A DNA stretch of 64,000 bases from NCBI GenBank assembly GCA_009617715.1, contig VTFK01000068.1:1302001-1366000 (forward strand), written 5' to 3'. A model generated the notes under the pieces. It ran no database searches, was not told the origin of the DNA, and worked only from the letters and a program-made list of their open reading frames with translations. Numbering within the stretch: the first letter of the stretch is position 1; each line of letters begins with the position of its first letter. The DNA comes from Plectrocnemia conspersa. Taxonomy: Eukaryota > Arthropoda > Insecta > Trichoptera > Polycentropodidae. Positions 45,275-58,880 of this stretch are shown here, piece after piece. Both the position numbers and the translations under genes were made by a program.

Positions 45275-46294
45275 GATACAACCGAAGTGCAACTGAAGTC
45301 GGCTGAGGTCGCCGACTTCTGAGTAGCGACCACAGTGCCACAAATGCGGCCGTGAACGACGTTCGCACGGCGGCTGCTGTCACGTACAGCTGACATATTT
45401 GCGCGCGATCGAAAAATGAGCCAAATAATCGTAATTTTTAAATTGTCATATTAATAAAATTACGCTACTGATAATTGAAAAAATTGTGTAAGCACTCACC
45501 AAAACAATATCAGTGAAAACTTTTCGGTCGTAAATATTAAATTTTCGCAAAATCTTTGACGGCTTTTGCAAAATGCCATATGGCATAAAAATGATACTTC
45601 AGAATACGAACACTACATCTGTGACTATCCTAGAATTTGTTGCCATCGATTCTAAATAAGAATTCGTTATGGTGTGACATTTATATAAATCGATCTAGGA
45701 AAATACATAAGGATATTCGAAACGATTTTTTTAAACAAAATCAAGTACCACTAATTATTTTTTAATTAATTAATTTTATATGAAAAAAAATATAATAACG
45801 ATATCTGTTAAAAAAATATAATTAATCCCTTTTGGTGCCCTAAAATATTCAAAAATGTCAGTAAGAGTCTGTTGAAGTCCCCGATAAGCGTATTATAACT
45901 TGACCACGTGACCACGATGCAGCGCTCGACATGCGTGTTAACCATACTGAAATAGAACCGAGCTACTCGTTCTATCTCAGTTTGCAAAACACCATATCAT
46001 TATCTCTCTCACTCTCGTCACTTGACATGCGAGAGAGCGAAAGGCGAAGTATCTCACCGCTCGCGCTCAAAAGAGCAGTACCTTTGACTTCGGTCCTTTT
46101 GCCGACAATGCTCGGAAGCGCTCGAAGCTGGCAAAGTCGACTGAATTACCCCCACTTTACCTCCCGTTCTTGGTAGCCTCGGACAACTTCCGAGAGATTT
46201 TAGAGCGGGCAGAACACAACTCGACCGAAGTAACCCACTATATTCTCCGTCCTTGGCCAACCTTGGCCAACTTCCAGGGTGTAATGCAGGCATT
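45275..46294 (+). mobile_element. TIR element, copy B
   Basis: It aligns with copy A from GAAGTGCAACTGAAGTCGGC through the exon-like segment (45500-45646) to GTTGAAGTCCCCGATA and GACCACGTGACCACGATGCA. It then carries extra sequence absent from A: GCGAGAGAGCGAAAGGCGAA, a TTTACCTCCCGTTCTTGGTA block and CCGTCCTTGGCCAAC, shared with copy D and partly with the foldback at 21.2 kb. The right end is CCAACTTCCAGGGTGTAATGCAGGCATTA; the left terminus is eroded. B links the A/C type to the D type of the same family. Confidence 0.75.
45500..45646 (-). pseudogene. exon-like 147-nt segment in copy B
   Basis: ATG at 45646 and donor-like GTGAGTGC after 45500 are in the same places as in copy A. The translation is MATNSRIVTDVVFVF, a TGA at codon 16, SIIFMPYGILQKPSK, then ILRKFNIYDRKVFTDIVL. 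The segment has kept its length and splice site but has a stop, so it cannot encode the full peptide. Confidence 0.45.
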
Positions 46295-48660
46295 ACTACA
46301 ACTTGACTTTTCATGAAATTATCGATATATAAAAATATTTGTTTTTCAGTTGTATACATATTTGTGAATTCCCACATAGTTACATGTCATCTTTGTTAAA
46401 ATTATTATAGTAATATCAAACAAAAAACAATAAAATTTAGAGATTTGCAACGTCCGTTGTCTCATCTAATAGTAAAGAATACTGATGACATAACTGACAT
46501 TTTAAAATAAATTCGTGCTCAATAGCTTCTGTGCAATACTCAAATTTGTCAAGAGACGCAAGCTTCATTTAAAAAAAATATATTTATATAGATAAAGCGT
46601 TAAAATAGAGCTACAAGCTTCGCACAAATTTTTAAGATTTTTTAGAGGAATCGAGGGTGTAGAATAAAAACCTAAATATAAAATATAAAATGAATGCCTT
46701 ATTTTGTTATATTAAAATATAATAAAAGTCTCGTGGATGCCGCACGAGCTATTAGAAGTCAATCAGCAGCTACAAATAAATATATTCATCGTATTTTTAA
46801 GGCAAAGTAATGTAATCAGATAAGTTTTGATCAATAGCAAAGATGAATCATATCCAAATGTTTAAAGGTGTTTTATTTACTTTGTTATGAAATATTCACA
46901 AATTTATGGAGTGACCTAATATAATATAATAGCAGATGTTATAAAAATCGTCGCTCAATTATTTAGTAACGAATTAAACGATGGCAGTAATATTATTTTC
47001 ATAGAAGCTTAACACAAATTGAGAGATCACAATGCCGAATGTGTTTAATCGTTTATGGTTATTGTTATGTTGCTCGGTCACGAATGCATTATAGTTAATT
47101 CACCTTTTAACTCGCTCCCGTTAAGTTATTTCGGCCGAATGGAATTTGATTGTCGCGATTAATATTGAGGGGAAAAAAATTCGGCCTGTCAAAACGAATG
47201 GGAACAACGAAAAAAACTTTAAATGAAAATTAACAAGTCGATTAAAAAAAGACAGACACAAATGTCAACTTGAACGCTCGACGTGATTGATATTGTCCTC
47301 GTTTTAATTTTGCTCTGTGATACCTAGGCTTTTTCTAGGCTTTTTATAAATGAACGTTTTTTTAACAGCCTGTTGTGTTAATTATGAAGAAGGAACTGTA
47401 TAAAAGTTAGTTTAGATTCAGTAATTATGTTTGATGGAATGATAAAAATCCGGGTTTTTTAGTAGTGTTTCAATCTCTCATTACCAGTAGTATTTTTTTA
47501 TTATTGAATAGCTATTCTACGATCTGATTTGCTATGGTTCATTTGGGCCAGTTTTATATGAAACGAATTTTTGTTTGTAATCGTTGCAATGGCTGAGACA
47601 CTAATTTATGTCTTAAAATATCAAGTCTTAATTAAACACAGAAGTGTTGTCTCCGATATGGTAAAAATAAATTACCTCAAAAGGGCAGTATCAACAAAAT
47701 AAATTATCTCAAATGATACTTCTGTATAAAAACCACAATTTTCAGAATCGAATCTCTCAGCTCGAAACTGCCTTTAGAATGTACTATCACAGAATTTATA
47801 TTTAGCCATTTTATTTATTATCTACATATATAAATGATACAGTAAATAATACATATACATTTTTAGCTGCTGAATGAATTGCCAAAAATCTCAAATTTGA
47901 TTGATTGTAATATCAACTACATAACTTTCGTATCAAACGGTCAGTCAGAACACTGGTATTATCGATCATAGCTAATTCGTAGAGATAATCAATTGTGTTA
48001 GGTCATGTATGTGAAGTTTATCAATAAAACTGTAAGCCGTGGTTAATGAGAGAGAGAGTTTAATTAGAAGACATCAACTTTCCTCAAAACCTTTTGCGAT
48101 AAGTTTTGAACTTGAAAGCTAAGAATCTCTGAGTTTATCGAATACTTCACAACAACAGGATTTATTAATGCCACGTAAAGCAACATTGGTGGCATGTGTG
48201 AGTGTCATCGATTTATAACATACTACATAAATAAGTATTTCGACTTCCATGAATAGGAAAGTTAAATTTACCCCAAGAATAATACTTGTAATTGATTCTC
48301 GCAAAGTCCGAATCGAACTCGTTATAGACACGCTCATTAATATAACAAAAATACTACTAAGAAGTATGTTTTTTTAAACATTTTGAGTTGCAAATCATTT
48401 AGAAAATTTAAAACTAGCTTTTAATTAAAAAAATACTTTTCTATTTAAAGATTTGTATGTGTAATCTTCTTAGTATGACAAAAAAAAATTCTGTTATCTC
48501 ACAAGCAATTAAAAAACTTATCAAGCGTGCATTTTTTCCTCGCCCCGAATATGACGTCATTCGCACTTAATTACCGAACTGTCAAAGGTGGCCGACCCCT
48601 GAGATACTGAGTTGGTGTATATTGGTTAATTTCGGCAAGTCATCCGGTCCAGATATGATT
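46295..48660. other. AT-rich spacer
   Basis: No supported gene. Short features only, such as a doubled CTAGGCTTTTT near 47326. Confidence 0.45.
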
Positions 48661-48903
48661 TTAAATAGGCATCATTGGTCTATTTCCGCGTTTAGGAATA
48701 AGGTCGACAGCCCGTTTTGGCCCCTCGATCAAAAACTGGAGAATCGCTTTCGGTAGTAACACTTTCACTACTTCTTTTTCGTATTTTTTCCGGGTCTGAT
48801 GAGCTTCGGCCTCGGGCCTAGCTCGTCTGCGAAGATGATCTAATAATCGGTTGGACAAATTAGATCTCAATAATCGCGTTCGGACGCTCAATAAAATTTT
48901 CTT
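48661..48903 (-). other. coding-like frame of about 80 codons, unknown
   Basis: On the minus strand an open frame from 48903 to the TAA at 48661 reads ...SVRTRLLRSNLSNRLLDHLR, RRARPEAEAHQTRKKYEKEV and VKVLLPKAILQFLIEG, ending RAVDLIPKRGNRPMMPI. It has no ATG until the last residues. Its base composition is more GC-rich than the flanks, and its charged, amphipathic composition is protein-like. A TTTTTTCAG acceptor-like site lies upstream near 48958, but a stop separates it from the frame. It may be a broken exon or a piece of a transposon protein; no family recognised. Confidence 0.3.
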
Positions 48904-50480
48904 AGCTCAATTATAAGATAACACAGCCTCCGGCAACGTTTGCGGGGAGTCTTAACTGAAAAAATAATGGTGTAATTATTTAACCATTACGTTTAAACTT
49001 TACACATGTACGTGTAACACCTGAAAGTATAATAAAAAATGGTATAATTTGAATTTAGTTGGAGTTACAATTATTTTAAGTAGCGTCTCGATAGCTTTAC
49101 ATACTATTTTTATTGTTAGATGCTACTTAAACTATCGCTTACATGAAATGTATTTTATACAAGTTATTGTTTATTTAACTTAAATAAGCTATATGTGAAA
49201 AGCAAATATCTTTAAAAATAGACAGTAAAATTGCATTATAAAAATAAATATTTTATTTTTGCTGTGAAAAATTTTGAGGTGCAAGAAAAAGGTTCTTAGG
49301 AACAAAACAGATTGTAGTGAATATTCCTGTCATTAATAGTACTCTCTCACTTTCCTTTGATGTTGAATTAATTGTGAGCAAAGATTTATTTATATAAACG
49401 ATTTAGATTTTTAATCTGTTCTTCGGTTGGTTTCAAAATATTAAATTCATTTTTTCGACTAATTTTATTTATTTTTACCAGATAAATATTACAGTGGTTT
49501 ATTATTTATTTTATTTTACTGTTTTATTGTAGCTTGAAAAGCGTAAGCCCAATGCGTTACAACAGGGTAAATATGTACCAACTTTTTATAGCTATTTATT
49601 AAGGCAATCATAATAAGTATAATAGCTACAACTAAGTATTAACCACCAAACTGAAAGTCTGGGAAATGGTGACATATTTATAATTAACTAGGTGCATTAT
49701 AATTTATAATAGATGTCACATTTCATCTGGGGGCAGTTTCTATTAATTGCGCATTTGTATAACTAAAAACTTGAGCTTGCTGTCGTGATTCGAACCCACG
49801 GCTTCCTGGTTTATAATCTAGACCTTATGGGTATTCTGTTTTTCGCTCATTATCTATTAAATCTATAAAAAACTATTATTTAAATATATTTTTTGAGAGC
49901 CAACTTCGTTGGCAACATAATCAAGCTTTTGTAAAAAAAATATTAAACCAATGGGCTGCTGATTTCTAATGATGAAGTTTTGTTAATTTCAGGCAACTTT
50001 TTCAGTGGAAAATCAGAAAGTTTCGAGTGTTTTAAAAAATACTATAACAAAGGATACGGTCGACAGAAGCTTAAGCCATAAAATTCCACCGAAATTACAT
50101 CATTGCCAATTCCATCGATTTTTTTAGATCATCATATGCAGATAGTCTAAGATAGATATCTATCATACAATGACAAATAGTATTTTCTCGCCCCGAATAA
50201 TCGCGTTAGCAAAAAAGTTAAAAAGGGTTTTAAATTTTTCTGATTCTTAAGAAGTATATAAACTTGAACACAATAGTACTGAATTTACTCCCGCTAGGGA
50301 CTTCCACTTGAACTACAATTTATCCGAAGTACCACTTCGCTTTCTGTTATATACTCTGATTTTGAATCTTATGTATTCCTATAATTATATAATTCAATAA
50401 GATTGCGACGCAATTGCAATGCTGCAACGTTATTAGTTCATCGCCCTAAAATCATGATATATGAACGTTTGTTTATACTA
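48904..50480. other. AT-rich spacer with a SINE-like fragment
   Basis: Apart from the fragment at 49775-49845 no gene or repeat is supported. Confidence 0.45.
49775..49845 (-). mobile_element. tRNA-related SINE-like fragment
   Basis: On the minus strand CCAGGAAGCCGTGGGTTCGA continues as ATCACG. CGTGG and TCACG pair around GTTCGAA, giving a T-arm with a canonical B box (GGTTCGAATC). The 5-prime half does not fold as a tRNA, so it is a tRNA-derived repeat rather than a tRNA gene. Confidence 0.45.
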
Positions 50481-50489
50481 AAGCAATTA

Positions 50490-50925
50490 GAGCAAACAAA
50501 GGATCGATTCAGTATCATTCGTTTGAACGAAACGATAAATCGATGGGACACTTGAAACAGTACTATACTTGTTCTCTTTGTCACAAAGAGATGTTACGTC
50601 ACATGTTATATCACAGGTCGATCGAAGGGACAAATCGATGGTGTACATGTTACCTTATGGAATGTGTCATAAGGAAATGCGTCACGTGTGCAATGTATAT
50701 AAATATGGGAATCAAATAAAGAGAGGACACTTGATCTTGATCTCGGAGAGAGAGAGAGTGACGGTCAGAGCCAACACAAAAGCGTACTCATTTAAAACAA
50801 ATCGTTCGTCCAGCCGATTCCTCCTCCCGGGTCCTTAACATTTCGACTAAAGTTTAGCCGAGCACACACCAAGCGGAGCTACGCTGAGTATCGACCGAAA
50901 CGATGTTTAGAAAACCGAGAGAAGC
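50490..50925 (+). repeat. GC-richer repeat block with nested palindromes
   Basis: It contains ATCATTCGTTTGAACGAAACGAT-type inverted symmetry flanked by ATCGAT blocks (about 50503-50543), the perfect palindrome CTCTTTGTCACAAAGAG (about 50574-50590) and, at its right end, the GGAGCTACGCTGAGTATC block shared with 880-965. The 89-codon plus-strand frame within has no recognisable motif. It is probably a non-autonomous mobile repeat. Confidence 0.4.
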
Positions 50926-51035
50926 AGTCACATGAATTCAGAGTTCAACATGATATTTAAGTCAACTTGGAAACTACCTAACGCAACACTATTCTATTTT
51001 ACGAACTAACCTATCCCTCATGTTGAAAAATCTTT

Positions 51036-51089
51036 AAAATTCGCTCACACGTACTATTTTTATTAAATAGTACATGTAAGCGAATTTTT
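51036..51089. repeat. hairpin, about 24-bp stem
   Basis: AAAATTCGCTCACACGTACT plus ATTT faces AAATAGTACATGTAAGCGAA plus TTTTT with few mismatches and a loop of about 5 nt. It is a small, isolated inverted repeat. Confidence 0.6.
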
Positions 51090-52924
51090 ACTTAAAAAAT
51101 ACAAAAATTGCAGTTAAATAAATTTATTTTACATTTTTATTTTTAATAAATCAACTATGTACTAATATTAATTAACATCTTATACTGCTATTTATATAAA
51201 TATTTAGTAATGTTGCAATTCAGGGATGTCTCATTGAATATAAAAATACAATAATTAACATATACATATAACTGCCATATTAAAATCTTTCATATTTGAT
51301 TTTTGATGTCAGATTAAGAAGATTCGGCAAACCTTGTTCCATGAAAGAGTTTTTTTAAACATGAGTTGCATAAAAAATAGTTGACAGATAAGATTAATGA
51401 TTTTGTGGTAAAATATTATATAATATATTGGAGAAACTTCTTATTAAAATATATTTTTTTTGGTACTTATAATATTATAATCAATAAAATTAGGGCAGTG
51501 AAAAGTACATTGGCTAATGGCAACTAATTTGTACTATAATATATGTTGTAGAAAATTACAATTAAAATATCACTTCATCGACAAATTAAAAAAAGCTTCT
51601 ATTACAAAACTGGATTTAACTGGATATATAAAAACAATTAGCCAGATATTAAAAAAAAAACTGGTATACAACTATTTAATAATGAACCGATATTTAATTA
51701 TTTTAAGTAAGATGGCATTTTATTAGTATTCAATATTCAGTTTTGCAGTTTCCAGAATTAATGCGTTTTTAAAATGTTAACTCCTTCAGAAATTCTAGAT
51801 CGTATCTACGTTCTAGCAATATCCGCATTAATAACTTATCGAACTAGAGATAAAATATTTACATTTTTTTCATTCGGTAGTATTAGTCCTGATCAAGTAA
51901 TTAAATACAAAAAAATCACTATTGAATATTTTTTCAAAGCTAAAAATCGTGAACAACGCACAACGCCTAATATTTATGTTTGATGAGATTGCCAAACAAA
52001 TCTGGTTATGCTAGACGTCATACCAGAATATTGAGTCAAGGACGTTCATATTCATTGGTCGTGGTCAAGTGGGTTGTTCTCAACAGTTTTTTAGGCATAA
52101 CTATTTTTATCCACAGAGCTATTATTTTTCATTAGCATGCACTATGGAGTATCAAACAGAATATTATATGCAAAAATATTAATTTGCATTCTGTTATATA
52201 AAAAAAAATATATAATCACAGGTTTTATCCGGTAAAATTAACGGTTATTCTAATGCAAAAAATACGAAAGTAATACGTATTATATTAATAGTTTCTTGAT
52301 TCTGAAGGAAATCTTATTAGTCAGGTGCTTTCAGAAACTTTTGCGTGAATCACCCGAGATGGCAAGGAAATTAAAACACAAAAGTAAACAACGAAAATAA
52401 AACTGTGGACACACAAAAAGACACGCACGCCAATAGTAGACGAGACTCATTAAGTTCAACCTACTTTTCATAAAGTCAAAGCAAACACTGAAAGCCAACG
52501 AACGAACTAAATTCAGTATTGTCTTTTTGGAATTAGAGTAGACATTATAAAAAGTAAACTTGGATACGTCACGTTAATGAAAATAATATATAGCATAGTA
52601 AAACAAATAGTTAAAAGGTGACGAACTAAAAATTTGAAATTAAAAATAATAAAAATATAGTCTTATCTAGCTAAACCAATAAGACTTAAACTGTTTATTT
52701 TACTCCATTAACGTTTTTTAACAACATTGTTAAACTTTATAAATAATCCTGCAAATAAGACACCAGACTGAAATCAAAGTATATTTAGTCAGTGACATTT
52801 ATTATTACATCTTACAGTTAATACAGCACGTCCTAGTTCATATTTTTTTTAAAATTATTCATCAGTCAGATTAAGAAAATCTAAGAAAACCGAATCTGTA
52901 ATAATCAGTCAGAATTATTCTTTT
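51090..52924. other. AT-rich, nothing recognised
   Basis: Two consecutive 69-codon frames (51517-51726 and 51774-51983) have compositions expected of A+T-rich DNA and no motif. I do not support them as genes. Confidence 0.4.
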
Positions 52925-53012
52925 ATAATAATAACTAATTCCAATATCCCAAAAACGAACCCAGATCTTTCGGATATTAATCACTGAATTATACCACTGA
53001 TCTATCATACAT
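52925..53012 (-). mobile_element. tRNA-derived SINE-like fragment
   Basis: On the minus strand GATAGATCAGTGGTATAATT, CAGTGATTAATATCC and GAAAGATCTGGGTTCGTTTT are the best-preserved copy of the family seen also at 39920 and 41235. It has B-box-like GGGTTCG and a TGGTAT...CAG segment in A-box position. Confidence 0.5.
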
Positions 53013-56000
53013 ATGTATTATAATATAATACGCAAATCAACCAGCTACATAATTGGACTACCAATAATAAGGATTAGTCTGTGATGTGGTAGTCCACTTA
53101 GATTCAGAAAATTTAAGAACATAGTTAATAACTAATAACTTAATATTATATTATTATCTTTTCAATTGAATAAAATGAACTTTCTGCAACTGAAATTAAT
53201 TTCATTGATTGTAATGAAGCCACACTGAATATATATTATATAGATATCGCAATGTACGACATAGATATTTTTTTAAATTACTTTTCCCTGTAAATTTTTT
53301 TTAAATTACTTTTACACGTGCAAAGAAACGGTGTTTTTGCGGCCTGACTAAAAGGAAGATCAACAAAAAAAAAAGATCAGCGATGTAAATTCTTACGAAA
53401 ACTACTATATTATAAACAGCCTGAATAACAAAAGGATGTGCACACTTTAAAATGTAAGTGACCATCACCTAAAAAATAAATAACCCAGCAAACCGTTCTC
53501 TGATGGCAGGTGGTGAAACCTGAAATTTCACTGTTGCTGGATTTATGCAACACCAAATGCAAACATCTGTCGAAGAATTAGAATATCAGTTAAAACATAG
53601 ACTTGTTTCGTATTAAATCACAAATGATTAATCAAGAAGTTGAGAAAAAGAGAATCCATGATCGACTTCTATTTCTTCGTTCATATATAAGACGAAACGC
53701 TGTCATAAAAAAATCACTTCTCATTTGCTAATTAGCATACAATAGTCAAGCCTTTAAATCGCATTACGCTTAATCGACACAGATGACACTTCGAAGTCCA
53801 AAGAAAAGCAGCCGCTTCCACTTTGATGAAAGAGTCACATTGAAGCGCCAAGTGTTTAATTATATTTTCAAGATAACTTGACTTTTTAAGCTTGTACAAT
53901 ATAAGCTTTTAAAAACGCGTGTAGTCTAGTCAAATTAAATTTAAAAATAAACAGTGTATCTAAAATCATGATATGGTGCATGTGAAGATGAACCGTGGGA
54001 CTTGGACCCTTTTAGATAAAAGTGAAAACATAATCTTTGTATATACATATATCAAAATTATATAAGCATCCAGTATTCATTAGGCGTATTCTAAAATATA
54101 TATATATACAGGTTGCTAAATTATGCAAATACTTAAAAAATTTCACCCAGTTGTTTTAATTATTAAATAAATACATATACAATAAAATACATATTTTTTC
54201 ATACACATTACTTTTAAGTAGTTTTTACAGAAAGTAAGCCTGTCTATATTTTAATTAAAACTCCCATATTTAACCCTTTTGATGCCAGACCTATTTAGAT
54301 GGTATTGACTAAAAACGCCAAATGCTTTTTTATATTTTTAAATTGTTATTTTCATAAGATTTTAATATCTATGGACTACTGTGGATTGTTAAAACTAAAT
54401 AAAACACATTTTGTACAATTTAAAATACTTAAAAAGAATGAAAAAAAAATATCTAAATATATTTTTTACAAAAACTTATTTCTCGGTAGCTTAAAATGTT
54501 TTTAAACAAATTTCATATACATTTTATAATTTGAAAATTAGTGGAGAAATGCCTTTTTGCCAGTGGGAAGCATTTTGCTACCTGATTTTGTTTACATGAC
54601 TCCAACAAATCTCATTCAACATGGCATTCTAAATCTCACTTTTCTCTACTAGATAACGAGATTTTTTTATAGTCTGTGCTTCACTCAGTTTTATGAAAAA
54701 TAAAAAAATAAATCAATTGCTTAATGTGAGCCGATTAAATTGTCCTATGCCTAATTGTGTTAATGTACGATTGAATGTCACAAGAATTTAATGAGCAATT
54801 ATCATTCGCAAAATTTTTTTTAACCAAAAAACAGGCAAAATAAATTTTACGCTTAATCAACACACGATCATTTCAGTCCAAAGCAGCTGCTTCCACTTTG
54901 TTCGTTTTAAATAGAAATCTAATAAATAACTGACTTTCACTCATTGATACATCGAGAGAAGTTTTAACTACATAAATTGCATGCTATTGCTATAAGACAT
55001 AACTATTGCATCCACTATGCTTAAACTTAAGAAAAGTAAATTTATATCCAGAAATCATCAGATTTTATTGCACTCTATATCTATTCTGTGTTTTTTATAC
55101 ACTTGTATATTTTATGTACTATAAAATCTATTTTTCTTTAATAAAGTAGCTTGAAATACATGTATAGTATGAGTTTACTACTTCAATAAATAATATAGAC
55201 GTTACTAGTTTTCCTCACAAAATACTTCGACTAATATGTTAAGCAAACCGGCAAATACATTTAGCTTATTAAAAAAAATATTCCTGTTTTAAGTCATAGT
55301 TTTAATTGGCACTGAATATTTGAAAGAAATAAAAAAAATATTTATATCGAAGTGCGCATTACTTCAACGGACTAGCATACTAATAAGGGACTCATAGCTA
55401 AAGTCTCAAGGATATCAAAATCGACCTTCAACGCGTACGTTAACGTTTAAATATTACCAGTTTTTCTCACAAATAATTTTATTTATAATTGTTATTCGGT
55501 GGCAACGTTTTAGCTAATAGGCATTCTTGAAATGTAAATGAGAAAAAGGAGCCAAGTCACATTTGTTACAAAATATTTTAGTGAAAAGATTGATCAATAT
55601 TTTTGAATTGAAATTTTGGATTCATACAAAAAAGGCAATATAAATTTTGCGGTTGGTAACAGGCAACACGTTTAACATGCCTGATGTGTTTCATTCCAAC
55701 CCTGTGTACAATTTATATTAAAACTCCAATACACACGATGCGTTTAATATATTTTCCGCCGCATTTTCGCCGTCTGAATGCTAAACTCTGCAACCCCCTA
55801 AAATTTTGTGGAAAACATATATTACACATATAATAGGGGAGGAATAGTGTCGTGCGGCACGCAAAAATATCCTCAGTACACACTCATAATAAATACAGCA
55901 GAAACGTTGCATTTTGAACACAGGGAAGTACTCGCAGTGATTTAATTTTAAACAGTTCAAAAGAAAACGCTACGTACATGTATGATACATATTCATACCT

Positions 56001-57159
56001 AGGAACTTCAGTGCCTCGGGCAAGGTTTAGATTTGCACCCCTCTCCATACTTCCTGCGAATTTATTTTATAAAAGTAATATTATTTTAACTGAGCTAGAA
56101 CAAGATTTATTAAAATAAAAATATATATCAAATTTGTTTTACGTAGCAGTAGCTTCTCAAACATTTTTAATATAATACGCAAAATACTAATTAGCCTGTA
56201 TGATTTCACGTCTCCTGGGTGTTTTCATGGTTTTGGAATAAGGATAACTTGCGTTAAAATTGTTTGTAATTATTTTTATATATTTTTTCTGGTAGATCTA
56301 TAAGCATTTTTCCTGTAATTTTAAATCATGCCAAGAAGCTTTTTTGGGATTTGGGTCATTTTTAATTATGGAACTTTGAAAACAGAGAAAATAATAATAA
56401 ATTATTATTATTCAACAATCAAGAAAACCTAAATACAAAATAAATGTGTGCTCAGTATTGAAAACTCGGTAAAAAGTTTAAAAATAAATGTCCATCACTC
56501 CGCCGTGCAGCAGAAAGTATGATTTTTATTATCAAAAACTCAGTTTAGTGTATGTTATTTAAATAAAATTGACTTTTCAAGGAAACTCCCTAAGTATATT
56601 TAGCAACATCTCGAAACTCTCAAAACAAGATAAAATATTTTATTAAATAATAAAACATTTTTTTTATCCGTGTACGTGTGACAGTGTGTTAAAATTAATT
56701 ATTTAAAATTTGAAAAATACGAATAATATAATAATAGTAAAAATCGCAACATTCTGCATCAAAATATGCATGATTTAAGACACTATTCTCTGGACACTAA
56801 CATTGACGCCCGGCGCAGAGGCACGTGCACTAATTATATGTTTTCAATTATTATTTTTATTTTTCAAATTGTATATTTAAAGGCATATTCACTATGCACA
56901 TATACCAAATATAAAACAATACTAATTTGAAAATAAGTATTAATTTAAGCACCATTCAAAATCAAATATATTTTTTTTTAATTTTGTAACAAAAATAAAT
57001 ATTTTGGCAAAAAATTTAAATAATTATTCATATATTGTGATTATTTAATTTAATACGTTTTACTAAGGAATGATTAAAAAATAAGCATTGACATATTTAA
57101 AGATATATTCACATATTAAGACGACATACAGTCGGTGTATATCACAGAAAGGGGTAATT
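53013..57159. other. AT-rich, nothing recognised
   Basis: A long A+T-rich tract with only noise-like short frames. No terminal repeats or structured RNA could be identified. Confidence 0.45.
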
Positions 57160-57680
57160 TAAAATCGATATTTTTAAAATCATCCATAAAAGGCGATATT
57201 TAATTTAAAGTTTAAATATTAATTTACATAAATATATTGAACGTGTATAAAAAGCAATATATAAAATGGGAAATGGGAGACATGATAACTCCTGTAGTTT
57301 TTATCATAAAAACATCTTGTTTCAAAAAAGCGACTATTCAAAAATTTAATTAGAAAACAAATAAAAACAATAAAAAAATATTTTTTTATGTTTTTGGTCA
57401 TTTATGTGGGTTTTTGAAGACATGACAACTGCCGTAGTTTTAATGATATAGTCATAAAGTTATTCTAAAAGTAGATCTCGTGAACATCTCAGGTATGTTC
57501 ATTGGCCAGTTTGATCCGTCATTTTTTTCTAAATAGTGACTATTTAAAACATAAAATATCATAACTCAGTTAAAAATATGGAGGTAAAAAATGTAGATAA
57601 CAATAAATGTTAAATTTAAAATATAAAAGTTTTTTTTACATATTTTAGTCATTTATGTGGTGTAATTAAAAATTTTGACA
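57160..57680 (+). repeat. diverged direct repeat
   Basis: Two units of unequal length begin near 57279 (ACATGATAACTCCTGTAGTT) and 57420 (ACATGACAACTGCCGTAGTT). Each ends with a GGTCATTTATGTGG- or AGTCATTTATGTGG-type block (57396 and 57646). The interiors share a (G)CGACTATTCAAAA / GTGACTATTTAAAA segment. Non-coding. Confidence 0.5.
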
Positions 57681-58389
57681 ATACAAAAACTTGCGCAAAA
57701 ACTTAATCATTTCAAGATTAAACTTGTATAAATTATCTCTTGTATATATCTCAATCTATCTAATCAAAATATTGTTTTAAATAGCAGATATTAAAAAAAA
57801 ACATTGAAACATTAAAAAAACATAAAATCCTATAGAGGAAAAAAACTTAAAAATGTTTTATAATATAAAAATTTATATATTTATTTTTACCTCTTTTATT
57901 TATAGAAATCTACCTAATCATTGCGGCTCTTTTTTATCAGAACCGATTTCATTAAATTATAAAATTCATAGTGGCTCACATTTTATTGTATAAATTATAG
58001 TAATTTTTGACTTGAATTTTACTTTTGTAGCAAAAATCAGGGAAATAATGCATATAGCCTACTTGTTACAAAATAACATAAACAAGTATTATAAAATATA
58101 TATTTATTATACTGACAATCATATCTTTACAGCACTAAAATAACAAGCATTATGTTGTAGTGATCCATTTAAAAAAATCATAATTATAATTAAAAAGATT
58201 TTTTAAAACAAAACTATTGCAAAAATCAATTGGAAATAACCTAAAATTAAAACTTATTTTAATAAAATGATACTGCGTTTAGTTAAGTTAACATATTAAT
58301 TATTGTAGTAATGAAATTAAATAATGAAAAAAAAACTGTCAAACTTCTGTTCATTACGAACTCTTAAATTTCTCTCATGTGATTGGTTA
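57681..58389. other. AT-rich, nothing recognised
   Basis: No supported feature. Confidence 0.5.
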
Positions 58390-58880
58390 ATCGATTTAAC
58401 ATGTGGTAGTGATGCAGTCAGTATTGGTTTGCATACATGACTTAAAACATGGAGTTGTTGTTATTTGCGTGATTTTATCAATGACTTAAGTGAGCAGACT
58501 ATGAACTTGCATATCGTCTCGAAGATTGTGTTGCACTCTTGGGATTTAAGTGACTGCTTAGCTGGACAGGATTAGATGATCGAAGTGGAAAGCGGCTGAT
58601 TTCTTGGAATCTGAGTAAGTGATTCAGTGCTGCCGTGTTCAATTGGGGAAAGTTTAACTTCCATTTAGAATCATTGATGATTCAGGGCGGAAACAGAATA
58701 TTTGTTATTGTGTAATAATAATATTGTTGGATATAACGCTGGTTCTATAATAAGTAAAATCGATAATAATGTAATTCTATGGAATTTGTTATTCGGGGTT
58801 CAGTCGGTACCTGTCGCCGGATACATGCAACGCATTCCTTTGTATTTGGCACCGACTATTACATTTATCCAGGTAGTTCT
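58390..58880 (-). repeat. dispersed repeat copy 4, paired with 6.3 kb
   Basis: It contains GGGCGGAAACAGAATATTTG (58685) and the ATGCAACGCATTCCTTTGTA plus TTTGGCACCGAC block (58826-58857), in the same order and spacing class as at 6364-6540. The stretch before the motif (58400-58680) is richer in G than its flanks and is not shared. A 60-codon plus-strand frame here mirrors one in copy 3 at the residue level (YMQ..PLYLA.TI), but this follows from the DNA similarity. Confidence 0.5.

Noticed and set aside
46054..46377. 107-codon minus-strand open frame
   Set aside because: It lies in the GC-rich right part of TIR element B and the corresponding region of copy D does not keep the frame.
49775..49845. 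Possible functional tRNA gene on the minus strand
   Set aside because: Only the T-arm folds; acceptor, D and anticodon arms cannot be formed, so it was listed as SINE-like.
51517..51983. Two consecutive 69-codon plus-strand frames
   Set aside because: Composition is that of A+T-rich noise (lysine, isoleucine, tyrosine, phenylalanine); no motif or repeat support.
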